Shown piece after piece: positions 33,459 to 45,453 of a DNA stretch of 64,000 nucleotides; the stretch's first letter is position 1; every line of letters begins with the position of its first letter. The stretch is from Agrypnia vestita. Lineage: Eukaryota > Arthropoda > Insecta > Trichoptera > Phryganeidae. Under the pieces are notes generated by a model, which was given only the letters and a program-made list of their open reading frames with translations, was not told the DNA's origin and searched no databases. The translations under genes and the position numbers were made by a program. Location: assembly GCA_016648135.1 (NCBI GenBank), contig JADDOH010000175.1, positions 48,031-112,030 on the forward strand. Direction: 5' to 3'.

Positions 33459-35116
33459 ATATACGCCAAGCTTATTTAAAATTGTTATTTTTTATTAAAT
33501 ATGCACAATACAAAATGAATGTTTCACAGTTAAAAAGTTGATAAATACTTTATTTGAAGTCGTAATATTCCTTTCATTGCTGGATTTTTTAATTAAAAAA
33601 CTGAATATTATAACGATAAACATTTATCTGAAGATATTTCTATTTTCATCATTACATAAATTTCAATAAATATATTGCCTATTGCAGAGAGTCAAATTAT
33701 TCACTTTCATAACTAGAAAAAAACCTAGAAACCAGCTTTGGTTAAAAAAATATAATATGATATATTTATACAACAATTATTTGGAATATTACGGATTTCG
33801 TGGATACGTTAACTCTGGTTGTTCTTATCAGATTTCAATCAAAATTTTCCTACAAGTTGTCCCGGCTATCTCAAAAAAGATAATTAACAGTTATATTATT
33901 TCAAAATGAACATCGTTAATATTTGGCCAAGAAAAAAGTAAGAACACACACACGCTAATGCAAACTACCAGATTCTTGTCGAAGTCGTTAGGGATTTTAC
34001 TACCTACTATATATAGAAATGCTTGAAAAACTCATCTTTGTTTTGATAATTTATTAATCTCTGACTTAACCCTTAATCCTAAATGGACTTAATCCTTTCT
34101 TGTGATGAGTTTTTGGGCAAATTGAAAATGTTAAATAATGAAATAAAAAAATATTTATTTTAGGTATTTCATTTTCAAATGTTTGGCATTACTCACTTAC
34201 AGCAGTGTTATTAAGGGATGAAATATTTTACTAGCGATAGTAGGCATGACGGATTTGTCGAACTCCCTAAGATCGTTCTTCCGCAATTTATCAGAGATAT
34301 GAATCAAGCACCCACCAGGAAATATTAATACAAGGCGATATTTTCACTTCTTTTAGTATTTTTTTTCAACTTCGCTGTTTTTTAATCTATAATTAAGCGC
34401 ATGAAACATAATTATCGAACTACGTCGTATGCGCCACTAAGTGATACCAAGCGACACCCAGACAATTTCAAGTAAAATTGTGAAAATTGCTTGTATCAAG
34501 GTCCGGACTATAAAGTGGTTGAATTGATTAAATGGATGGCGGTAGTCAATTATAATAAAATAATTTGATAGGACATGAACAGAAATGATTAATTTGGGAG
34601 ATGATCAAATGGGGGAATTAACTTTTTTTTTTAAATATATCATTGAATAGAATTTTTTTTTTATAGCTAAACGGTATTAACTTTCCGGAATACTTTCTAC
34701 TAATTAATACACATTCTTCTAATAATATTATAAACCTAATAGGCAATCAATACATATTATTTTTATCATGAAATGTTTATTTATTACACTTTAATCTTTT
34801 ATATCGCATCTAAACTAATTTTCAAACTGCTTTTCACACCATTCGCTGAAAAGGAAAGACGGTTTGTGACATTTTGAAACCGTTATTTAAAATGTTAACA
34901 ATATGAATACAAAATATGTATCATTATATAAAATGATGCGAATATTTATCATCTTGAGGGCTATGCAAGTTTTAAAAGAAAATGCTTTTTAACAGTGTGT
35001 TTTAGACTTAAGATCAATAGTTTATTTTATTCCTAATCAGTATACGAAATTTTTTTACAATATGCAAAAAAAAATTGTGGCTCACTTCCCAATCGCGCAC
35101 TGATTGTGAATCATTG
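33459..35116. other. Unassigned AT-rich DNA
   Basis: Nothing recognised. Short open frames here are AT-driven. Confidence 0.4.
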
Positions 35117-35277
35117 CTCTAGAGCAGGTGTGGCGAACATTTTTGGGTCCGCGTGACAAAAACCCTCAAATATTATTTCTCGATTCTGTGGTGTGCCCAA
35201 GCAATTAAAAAATTAACAAAAAAGAAAAACTGTTTTTTTTTCTGAATTTTATTTACAGGCTAAAAAATTACAATATA

Positions 35278-37398
35278 ACTAACTAACCAACTAACCATCA
35301 CGCCGTTTCCCTGCAGGGGTAGGCAGAGAGGATTGAACGCCACACTCTTCTATCCTGGCACACCACTTTTGCTTCGGCCACATTCATAAATCTTCTCATG
35401 CACGTTCTACGATTGTTGCGGCTTTTAACAGGGCCATCCTCAAATACTTGTAGTACCTGATCGTGCCAGGTCTTTCGCGGACGCCCTCTATTCCTGTTGC
35501 CTTCAACATTCGCCTCATATATTTTCTTAACCATACCTTCCTCGTTCATACGTTCCACATGACCAAACCATCTCAGCACTCCTTTCTTTATTCTATCTAC
35601 CACACTGTAGCCAGCATTGCATTCACTTCTAATTTGTTCATTCCTCACTCTATCGACCAAAGATTTTCCACACAAGCGTCTTAGTGACCGCATTTCAACC
35701 GCATTCAGTCTACTTTCATTCCTCTTTTGCCAATTCCAGGCTTCACTGCCATACATAAGGTTGGCACTAGAACGCATTATGTAACCGCTAGTCCTTGCTT
35801 CTGTGACAGATCTTATTGGGCCATAATGGCTTTAGTGCCACCATTACGTTGGGGTTTCCCGGCAGTTACTCTCTTTTTTTTTTTTTTTTGCTTTCAATAT
35901 CATTCTCAGCCTTGCCGTCTCTACTAAACATACTTCCCAAATACACAAACTCGTTCACTTGTTCTAAGCATTCGTTGTTTATAATTACATCACACTTAGT
36001 CACTCTTTCGTCTCTCTCGAATACCATCACTTTCGATTTGCTGACATTCATCAAAAGTTCACTCTGCATGCATACATCGGACATCCTGGATACCAAGCAC
36101 TGCAGATCAGCTTCACTGTTAGCCACTAATACTGCATCGTCTGCGTATAGCAGACAGGATATGGTGAGTCCGTCCATTTTCGCTCCAACTTCTAGATCCT
36201 TCAGTTCTTTCATACAATTATCCATATACAGGTTGAAAAGCCATGGTGACATTACGCATCCCTGTTTGACACCTTTTGTAATATCAAACCATGATGTGAA
36301 TGTCCCATTAATTCTCACGCAAGCACTACTTCCTTCGTACAGGGATGCAATTGCCTGTATGAGTTTACTCTTCACCCCATATTCAGACAAAACCTTCCAT
36401 AACTTTCGTCTTATCACTCTGTCATACGCTTTTTGGAGATCCACAAAGGCACAAAAAAGTTTTTGGTTCTTTGCCAAAAACTTTTCGGTCATCTGGCGCA
36501 GTGAGAAAATCTGGTCCATGCATCCTCTTCCACTCATGAAGGCTCCTTGTACATCCCACACTTTTTCTTTCGTTGTCAACCTCACTCTTTCTATCAAAAT
36601 TCTCGCATACAGTTTGCCAACAGAGCTCAATAGGCTAATGGCCCGATAGTTCGCGCAGTCCATTCGCGACCCTTTTCCTTTGTATAGAGGCATGATAACA
36701 GCTCTTCTCCAATCCTTAGGAGTGTAGCTGCCCTCTAAACATTGGTTGAAGAGTCTATGAAGCCACGTGAGTATTACTGGACCACCACCCTTAATGTACT
36801 CGGCAGCAACATTGTCATAACCCACAGCCTTGCCATTCTTCATGTGCTTCAATGCTCTTTTAATTTCTTCCACAGTTATTTCATTCACACTGTCGTCACT
36901 ATTCATAAATCCGTTGGACGCCTCAAAGGAGTCCTCACTCACATTCCCATTACTCTCATACATTTCTTCAAAAAATTCCTTCCATCTATCTTTTATTTCA
37001 TTCTCGTTTCTAAGCATCTTTCCATTCTTTGACATAATAGCATTCACACAACCTCTTTTCGTACCACTTCGAGACTTTTTAACTTCCTTCCAAAAGATCT
37101 TGATATTCTCTTGGAAGTTCTGAGTCAATTTAAGTCCCTCGTCCTTCCTCAAATGCTCCTTTCTTTCTTTCACTCCGTGCTTTACCTTTTTCTTACAAAC
37201 AATATATAAATCCTTTGCTAGCGTATATCCATTCACATGTCCATTCTTTGATGCCAAGAGGTTACACCACGCTTTTTTCTTCTCATTTATAAGATCTCTA
37301 ATCTCGTCATCCCACCATGCATCTCCTTTCTTCCTTCCTTGGACGGTCACACCGCACACTTCCTTGGCTGACTCATACAGGCTCTTTTTCGTAATCAA
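35278..37398 (-). pseudogene. LINE (family C) reverse transcriptase, nested in hAT, 5' truncated
   Basis: The first open part (37398-35866, 510 codons) lacks the endonuclease. It starts in the linker with WWDDEIRDLINEKKKAW and contains the reverse transcriptase: ANYRAISLLSSVGKLYARI, motif A with FVDLQKAYD at about residue 320, motif B GVKQGCVMSPWLF at about 376 and YADD at about 418. It breaks at an A run (plus strand T run 35874-35888). A second open part (35777-35298) continues with MYGSEAWNW, LRWFGHVERMN and RGRPRKTWHDQ, ending at CRETA. Between them are further frameshifts and stops. The element ends in a (GTTA)n-like tail at 35278-35297. The clade is uncertain, possibly RTE or Proto2. 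Confidence 0.85.
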
Positions 37399-37423
37399 TA
37401 ATTATTTATTATTAGTTATTTAT

Positions 37424-38200
37424 CAATGAGATTTTTGCTGTTGTGTATTCGATGACAAATTCTTAATATCTGCTTCATATTTTGTCCCATTTAGTAATAC
37501 ATACGACCAACTGGATTCATCATCTTTCTTGAATTATATTTTATGAAATTCATTTCTGAAAATAATGACTCCCAAGCAATGTAAAAGAGAAAATTGATAA
37601 TATAGCTCTAGCTAGTTTCTTTAAATTGCTAAAGATTTCTGGAATGGCGTTCATATGTCTCATTATTTCATCTTCTGCATATTTATTAATTATTTTCGTT
37701 AATCGATCTCTTTCAATTATTTCCTAATCGTTTCCAAAATCAACATTTTTTGTTTTCTGAATTTGATAAATTGCATTTCAATGTCTTTCAGATGTAGCCA
37801 CTGAAAAATCATCTGCTGATAGTGTGTCTAGGTATAAAATAAATATTGATATCTTTTCAAATATTCCTGAATTTTGAAGAAAACTCGTTGATTATCGATT
37901 GAATAACTACAAAAAATTCTTGTGTTAATTTGATCTAATCTGGTTTATCTTCTGCAATTTTTTTGTATTTTGGATATTTGAAGACAACGATCGAAAATTT
38001 GTAATTTAGCTTGAAATGCTTTGGTTAAATGAAACAACGATAACTGTTTTGTTGACACCTTATAGTTGAATATTTAATTCAATTAAATGTAAGCACAAAT
38101 CAGTAAAAAAACATTTATTTTGATAGCCATTCGACGTTTACTAACTCGTTATATTTTTCAATGAGATTCTCATTAATTTAAAAAAAACTTAACTTCATCC
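37424..38200 (-). pseudogene. hAT transposase C-terminal remnant
   Basis: Minus-strand reading includes ESLFSEMNFIKYNSRKMM (37521-37571), the conserved core of the hAT C-terminal dimerisation domain. It ends near 37424 with YEADIKNLSSNTQQQKSH and a stop, as in related hAT proteins. Upstream fragments, decayed and frame-shifted, extend to about 38200. The N-terminal zinc finger and catalytic residues are not recognisable. The nested LINE lies just beyond the stop codon, so it did not itself break the reading frame. Confidence 0.75.
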
Positions 38201-39412
38201 AAATACTCAACGAATCTTTAAAGGAATTTTTCTACGACTTAACTAACCTTCGCACATTGTTGTACACAAGTAAACCCTTATACGCTGGGTTTACCTATAT
38301 TCGCACTTTGAGTCTTCATTCACTATTAAAAAGCTAACTTTTTTATAAAAAACACGTTTATTAATATTTAAAAATAAAAATTCTATAGTATGAAATGTGT
38401 CAAAAAATTACGCAGTTTGCAGATCACAATCCGCGCTCCAGCCGGGAGAGGCGGACGCACTCATGTAGTCCAATCATTTTTTCATTAAAAAATCACTTTA
38501 AAACGTGTTTTTATGCCAAATTTGACTTTCGTTCAAAATAATATCATATTATATATTCGAAAGCAACCTATTCATCGCAAATAATAATGTTTTTTTTTAA
38601 CTAGTTTTGTATTAAATTTCATTTCTACTCATAACCTAACATTGAGCGCCTGTCACTTTTGCTGACTTGCTACTACTCGCTATGATCACTATATTCGTGT
38701 TGATGTCATTGTTATTTGAAAGTCAAGTAAGATATTATTTTACGAGATAATTTTTAAAATATAGATAAATGGTTTTTAATTTTATTTTTAATTCAATAAT
38801 AATTCAAAAACTACTACAACAACATGTTGTTGTAGTAGTTTTTTGTTTATTTTAAATAAAAAAATATTTAAATTCAATTATTTTCACAGGTGTTTTGACA
38901 TTTCAGTCGGAAGTCAAAATAATATCTAAATCTGCTTATTCGACAAAAGTTTTAAATTAAAATACAGTGATATAAGAAGAATTGTTGTTTACCTTTTTTT
39001 ACTACACCTAAATTATTGGAGAAATATACATACGCTTTTTTATATTCTAGACTTAAAACATTTAAAATTCTAATAATGGTACGCGAGCATGACTTGCGTT
39101 CCCATATATTTTAAACGTCGGTACTCCATATGGTTGTCTCGTTTCCTCGCAACCTTTCTATCTCACAAGGACACGTAAAAAATACGCTCTTGCAAGGTTT
39201 ATCTGATATGACGTTTGTTCATGTCTCGATCTCGTATTGAAGTAGCATGATCTATCCGACACATATCGCCACTTTGACAGCTTGAAAATGTATGTACCGC
39301 CTTAAACCTAAAAATTTAAAGAAATATTTTTGAACTTGGAAATCCTTCGCGTGCCATGCAAATTCTTAAACGTGCCACACCGGGCACGCGTGCCATAGGT
39401 TCGCCACATCTG
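38201..39412. other. 5' part of the hAT element, decayed
   Basis: AT-rich sequence without a readable protein, holding a perfect palindrome at 38806-38843 and, near the right end, several GCACG/CGTGCC motifs that may be subterminal transposase sites. Confidence 0.5.
38806..38843. repeat. Perfect 38-bp palindrome inside hAT
   Basis: The half-site AAAAACTACTACAACAACA is followed at once by its reverse complement, without a loop. Confidence 0.95.
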
Positions 39413-39420
39413 CTCTAGAG

Positions 39421-40045
39421 TAATCATTTGTTTTCTTGAATCCTTGTTTAAATTAACCAATCAAATCATTTTATTCAAAAGAACACGAGAATTTGGTTTA
39501 TCATCCCCAATAATAAAAATTACGAATGTCCGTCCGAAACTTCCTGTCCAATAGCTGATCTCATACGTAATCTAATTAAATTTAAAAAATTGTATGATTA
39601 ATAAATAAAATAAAAATATTAACCTTATTCTTTTTTAATAAAATTAGGGGTTTTTTTTGTTAAAAATTAAGATTTTTAAAAATATTTGAGTGAAATGAAA
39701 ATTAAAACTCATAAGTCAAAATATATTATTTTCTATATAACAATTTCTGTCACTAACGCTACCATGCCTCAAATAATGATGAGGTATAAGAAGCAAATAA
39801 ATCTGTGTATTAAAAATAATTCTACATTTAATTATGTCCATCACTAATGTTATCAAGACGTTACGCTGCTGTAATACGAATACGTAGCTAGCAACTTATA
39901 AATATTCACTTGAGAATAAATGAAATGTTTCAAGTTTAAGTAACAAGTTAATATAAATGCATCTTAATGTAACTGTGTACTTAATCAATACTGTAACGAA
40001 ATAATAAGCTGTAGGAATTGCGCATTATGCGAATTCCTTGTATTT
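39421..40045. repeat. Dispersed minisatellite-like repeat block (partner at 41690-42160)
   Basis: Shared phrases with 41690-42160 are AATGTCCGTCCG, a GCTGATCTC stretch, a TATAAGAAGCAAA-like stretch and ATGTCCATCACTAATGT, in the same order. The repeats look like loosely tandem units of 80-90 bp. No genes. Confidence 0.55.
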
Positions 40046-40544
40046 TGTCACAATACTTTGGAAGGATCGAGAATGGTCTATAGCAATCTAGGGTTATCTA
40101 CAAGGGACGGGAGACGTCCGGAATAGCCTAAAAGAGAGGGGAATTTTTTCCTTAATATTAGAATCATCGGGGGTTCAAAAGATCAGCGTATCGCGTATAA
40201 ACGGGAACCGACAGCTGCGCGATGGAGTTTATTTTGATATTTCGAATGGTGTTGGTATGGTCAGTCGTGGAATTGCGGGGCGATAGATATCGAGCGAAAT
40301 AATCGAGCGAGTTCTTAAAAATATCGATGAAATAAGCAAGTGCGATTTCTGTGCCAGAATTGGGTTGAATGTTCTAATGAGTGATGAATAAAGTGTAACC
40401 CATAGATAATAAAGAGTTCATAGTCGAGTGGTAAATTGCGAAATGGTGTGATATAAATAATAGTGTTTTAATTTAGTTTATGTAAAGTGACTTGCTAAAT
40501 TTATAAAATATTTCATTTGCCTCTCGCAGGCATGACCCATGACA
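40046..40544 (+). mobile_element. Possible solo LTR, about 499 bp
   Basis: Begins TGTCACAATAC and ends CATGACA, giving TG...CA ends with short inverted termini. A TATA-like GTATAAACGG lies near 40195 and an AATAAA near 40387. The 3' part resembles 16490-16544. No matching target duplication was found, so the ends are tentative. Confidence 0.45.
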
Positions 40545-42163
40545 ATACGTGAGTGAATTTATGAAAAATGTTTACAAAGTGTGCAGCATATTTAATTTTG
40601 TATTAAAATATGTTTAGATGAAAACTCCAATTTTTTTTAATTTCCATCCTTACATACGCGCGACTTTACTACGAATTTATCTTCATAAAATAGCCAACTT
40701 CAAAGACACTGTCTAGACTTAGACAAATATCGACTCCAATGTCATCCAGATTAAGCAGAAATAACCTCACGCATAGTTTTCCATACTGCATTATAACTCC
40801 AAGCAGAACATTTTTACTCCGTACCTTTTAATTCGTAGCATCTGCTTGTCTGCCGAAAAAACCTTGAATCGATTTTTAACCCCTTTTCCGTGATCCAATC
40901 GAGCTGAAACTTTGCCGGCAACGATAGAAATGATCTAACAAATTTTCGTTTATAAAAATTAATTATGGTATAATTTTGGATTATTCAAAATTTTAACGGT
41001 TTTTTCAAATTGGAAACCATACAAATGAGAAAGGTGCCCGACGCGTGAAAAAGGCGCAAAACCTGCTTCAACTAGTCTGACTCGAGCCATGAATCCAATC
41101 AGACGGTTTCGCCGACGCCGTGCCCCCCTATACCAATTATTACGTTTTCAATATTCTGTAAGTTTTAAGGATAATAATACACATGGAATAGATTTTCCAA
41201 ATGAACTTAAAGCAAGGGGAGAATATGTTGATAAAATATCAAATTGAAAACATTACAAATGAGAAAGGGAGTGTAATAAGAATTTTGTTTTATGGGTTAC
41301 TTTTTTACTACCGAGCCTGCTTACACGCGTTTGATTTTTTTTAATACCACACATCATTGTAACTAAAATGAACATCATACAAACCATAATACCTCCTAAC
41401 ATTTTTTAATTATAATTATAAACAATCAGAATTTATTCCACCCGTCCCTATCCCACCCTCACTCGCCTTCTTCCTCCCTCCCCTCACGGGATCCATTTAA
41501 CCGAATTTACTTATCGTGGGGGAGAGTGCCCACGAAAGAGACATTTTTCTATTAACCTTCATAACTCTCCTTTAAAAAGTAAATTCGAAAGACTGAACTT
41601 TGTGTTTTTGGGTTACAGCGTGAATGTCTCTTTCATGACTATTCCCTTTCCTGGAGATTCTCTCCTTTTTATTTATCATATAAATCTTATCCCCAATAAT
41701 AGTAATTTAGAATGTCCGTCCGTAACTATCCATCTCTGCTGATCTCGTTCCGTTTTCAAAATTAGTGTGATAGCTTATCTCGTTCCGTTTTCAAAATTAG
41801 TAGGATTACAAAATTGTTATTGGAAAAAATGAAACGTTGACATGGTTTTTTAATAAAATAACTGAACTAGATTTTTTTAATAATTCAGTTCAATGAAAAA
41901 ATTTTTTAATATGTGTCGTTGGTAATAATAATTTATCAAAATATATAATTTTCTACGTGTCCGTCATATTACAATGTCCACTATTAACGCAGCCATTTGG
42001 CACAAGAGGTGTATAAAATGAGGAACAAAAAAAGTATAATTCTCTACTTAACAATGTTCGTCACTAAATTTACCAGATGATTCAAATAATAAAGTGGTTT
42101 AAGAAGCAAAAAAACACATTTATCTATTTAATAATGTCCATCACTAATGTAATCAGGACAACT
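40545..42163. other. Unassigned DNA and repeat block before the giant LTR element
   Basis: A duplicated phrase (AAATTGGAAACCATACAAAT near 41008 and a variant near 41242) and two tandem copies of a unit ending TCCGTTTTCAAAATTAGT (about 41740-41805) are visible. From 41690 the sequence is the partner of the 39.5-39.9 kb repeat block. No genes. Confidence 0.5.
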
Positions 42164-42588
42164 TGTGATGGTCGACATAGAGATAGATTTAATAAATTTA
42201 GAAAATCTTAAAATAATAATATTCAAAAAAGTCAAGTATGGACATCAAAAATATATTTCTTCTGTTTGGAATCGTTTAAAAGTAAAAGCCTGATATATTT
42301 CTTCTTAAGATTCTATGTATTACAAGAGGCTAACAAAATATTGAATATTCAGCTATACAAGTAATATTTCTTAGATATAATTCTGTGTTAAATTAAGATC
42401 GTTTGCCAATCCTAATAGACTCGACCTTGTGTGTAGGTGCGAACGAGCCTTTATTATTTATGAAACGGAACAGCAAGTCTCGCGTGTAGCGAGTGCTTTA
42501 CTCTTATTTTAACGAAACGGACCAATCACAGGCACGCGTTGCCTTTCGACGGGTTGAGCCGGAGGCGACCGTCCTGGTGACTGAGTCC

Positions 42589-42597
42589 GGCCAATGG
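42589..42597 (+). promoter_or_regulatory. CCAAT-box-like site in 5' LTR
   Basis: GGCCAATGG lies about 90 bp upstream of the TATA box. It is conserved in the 3' LTR (51266-51274). Confidence 0.45.
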
Positions 42598-42630
42598 CGA
42601 GCGCCGGCGGTGAGGTCATCGCGCATAGGA

Positions 42631-42637
42631 TGAGTCA
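42631..42637 (+). promoter_or_regulatory. AP-1-like site TGAGTCA in 5' LTR
   Basis: A perfect AP-1 consensus 42 bp before the TATA box, conserved in the 3' LTR at 51307-51313. Confidence 0.45.
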
Positions 42638-42678
42638 CTGCACTAGCGTGGATTTCAGAGGTATGGTGAAATCATTAC

Positions 42679-42686
42679 TATAAAAG
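42679..42686 (+). promoter_or_regulatory. TATA box of 5' LTR
   Basis: TATAAAAG, with an initiator-like TTCAGTTC near 42712-42719, at about the right distance for a Pol II start. The same box is in the 3' LTR at 51355-51362. Confidence 0.7.
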
Positions 42687-42984
42687 GAGCGAAAACGATA
42701 TACTCAGCCCCTTCAGTTCGAGACCAGACTTGCGAGCGGGAGCGCTGCCCAACAGACTACCGACGGAGCCCTGAGTTCCAGAACAGCATTTGCGGACGGA
42801 GTTGCTGCCCGGACGTATGGAGGAATCTACCATTCATCAGTACCAGAGAGGATCATACCGCCACTGTGTAACAGCTAAGGAACACATTTATATTATCTAT
42901 CGATTAATTATTTTCACTATTGAAATGTATTTATTTTGGGAAGATTTAAAATCGGAGCAATAATGTATAATTAATATCACGATT

Positions 42985-43325
42985 TCTTGTGTGATCTTGG
43001 CTCAATTCGTACGGGAATATCTCCCAAACGAATATATTTTGATGCATGGGGATTTTCATACCATTTGTATTAACAATTGATTTTACGGAGCTCTATAAGC
43101 AGTGCTTAATAGATTCATAATAATTGTTGACGCGTTATGTATTGCATAACCAGATATCAATTCAAATTGCACGAGAAATTCTTCCGAACGAATATATTTT
43201 AAAGTATGGGGATTTTCATACTATTTTTACTAATAATTGAATACATGTAATTCTATAAGAAACGCTTAGTAGCCTTATAATAATTGTGTTGCATAAGTAT
43301 TGCGCAATCCGGTCTTCAGCCAAGT
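42985..43325. repeat. Two tandem copies of about 160 bp in the 5' LTR
   Basis: GAATATATTTTGATGCATGG (43030) and GAATATATTTTAAAGTATGG (43190) mark the two units, each followed by GGATTTTCATAC. The 3' LTR has only one copy, near 51660-51840. Confidence 0.8.
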
Positions 43326-45453
43326 CTTTATGATTTGAGTACCTCGGTACATCTGGCTTAACAAGTAGCTTCAGAACGACGAGTAAAGGACAGAATGGGG
43401 AGATCTAACTGAAATTGGAGTTTTCTGGTTTACGAACGTTGAGCTAGGTGAGGTTGTGGATGACGCTCGTGTCATAAGCCTGGAATTCGCGCAAGCCCCT
43501 GTGAGGTACTCTTAAAAGCGGGACCTCCCTTGTTGATCGGAGTGGCCACTAGACTCGACCTTCGCGCCTCATCCTGCTCAAAAACAGCGTGAACCAACGT
43601 CGTGAATTCTCTGACTTTGGAAGGATTTCCATGCTTGAATGCTGTAAAACCTTGATAGAAAACGTTAACTTCTATTCCGTCCTCTGTAAGAAAGACAGGG
43701 CCAGAATCAGTATAAAAATCATTCACTCATATGGAATAGCTGGGATATTATAAATATGTTACTAACACTCTAATATTTGACCAAAGTAAATGTTGCAAGA
43801 TGCAGAATCGTGGGACGCCATTCTGAAAAGGCATAATGAGATTGCACAATAATTTGTAACATCGCTGACTATGCCCGCAAAGGAGGCTAATGTCGTCATC
43901 AATTCGTACCAAAAGAGTACATGATTCTTCAAACACCGGCCTAAAAGAAAGGCGCCTCAAGACAACACACATCATCAGAAACTCGTACCAAAAGAGTACG
44001 GCCTTCTCAATTATAAGCCTAAAAGAAGGGCGTCACGGGATCACATCTCGTAAAGAAGAGATAGAGTCTCGGGATGCAGTAAGTTCCGGAGGAACAAGGG
44101 GGGCCGTTTAGTCACTTAGGAAGTCGGCCACCGGGTTTAGGCGGGCGCGGGGCCTCTACCCCTCTCAGCAGAGATGCTGAGGGTTTTAAAAAACCAAAAT
44201 TTAGCATTCAAAGAAACTATTATTTCATATAAACTCACGGGCTGTTGTAGAATCCTTTCGAACAAACCATCCCCGAGACCTTATCTACTTATTTATAAAG
44301 AAGTTTCGTTTCAAAAATGTCTTATTTCGTAGATAGCAAATATATGTATTATTTTCCCCAGGAATTAATATGAACAGGTTCATACACGTCTAAGACGACA
44401 CCATTCAAGGTAAGAATATGTTAATATAAAGTGTTTAAAATTATTAGTTTCAGTGTTATTTAATATGTGAATTTCTCCTCTTTATGCCGTTCGATTGATT
44501 TTATTGGGTTGTTTCCAAACGGAAATGTTTTATTTCTAATACACGAATTCTTCTGGTGAACGTATTTTATTGTAACATAAATGTATAGATTATTAGGTTC
44601 GTTAGATGATTTTATTACGTAATATTATGCAATTGTTTCCACACTGCTCCTATAAAAGAATTTGAAGTTATTACGATACACAACGGGGTCCTTCATCCAT
44701 TAGACGAATCATGTGCCAATTCAACGACGTATTACGAATAGTATATATTGTATTTATCGAGATTTGGTCGCATTTATTATTTCTAGTGAGGTTTTTAGTA
44801 TTGGTTCCAGGCGCCATTATGAGGCGGAAATAGTTCATATTCATAGCCCGACTGCAATAGGTATTTTTGTCGCGTAAGTGGTAGCACTTTTAGAAATGTA
44901 ACTATGTTTTATGTTTCGTCCCTGACGGACAGGATGGTATAGCTGTGGCTATTTAGGTAATGTACTTAGTAAATGCAAAGGGCACTAGGTATTATCGATT
45001 TCGTCTGCGAACACTTTTCAGTTAGAATTATTTTCAGTTAATACGTATTTTTAGTTAATTTATCGTATAGAACAATTTCTGATAGTATAGAACATTATTT
45101 CATATGAAAAGTTGAATTTTAGTAGTAGTAATATTTCTGTATTGAATATTTAATTTTTAACAACTGTATCGCTACATCATATGGTTGAAGTCGACCGGTT
45201 GCATCCTGTCGCTCGATCGAGCGCGCTCACATATAAGAATAATGAAATATTTGATAATCCAATATATTGTATTTTGAACGCGACGGTTTGCTACTTACTA
45301 ACCTTCATTATTTAGTAGGACCCACATTAGGGTCATCTTACATCGTTAGCCGTGAAAAGAATATGATTTACATTGATTTGCAATGGAATGATTTGTATTA
45401 TAGATTTGCTTCGCCTTATATATTCAACACACACCCCATGGGATGTCTAACTC

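Larger units (their letters stand above)
35125..39412 (-). mobile_element. hAT transposon with nested LINE and 8-bp target duplication
   Basis: CTCTAGAG lies at 35117-35124 and at 39413-39420; it matches the nTCTAGAn target preference described for Ac-type hAT elements. The ends are short inverted repeats: CAGGTGTGGCGAAC on the left, and CAGATGTGGCGAAC when the right end is reverse-complemented (one mismatch). The element spans 4,288 bp, but about 2.1 kb of this is a LINE inserted at 35278-37398. The original hAT was therefore about 2.2 kb. A decayed transposase lies on the minus strand near 37424-38200. Confidence 0.88.

Noticed and set aside
35816..36649. 277-codon plus-strand open frame
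   Set aside because: Antisense shadow of the LINE reverse transcriptase on the minus strand, which has clear RT motifs.
43472..43726. Minus-strand open frame conserved in both LTRs (also 52039-52251)
   Set aside because: Conservation is explained by LTR identity; the C-terminal halves differ by frame between the copies and no family is recognised.
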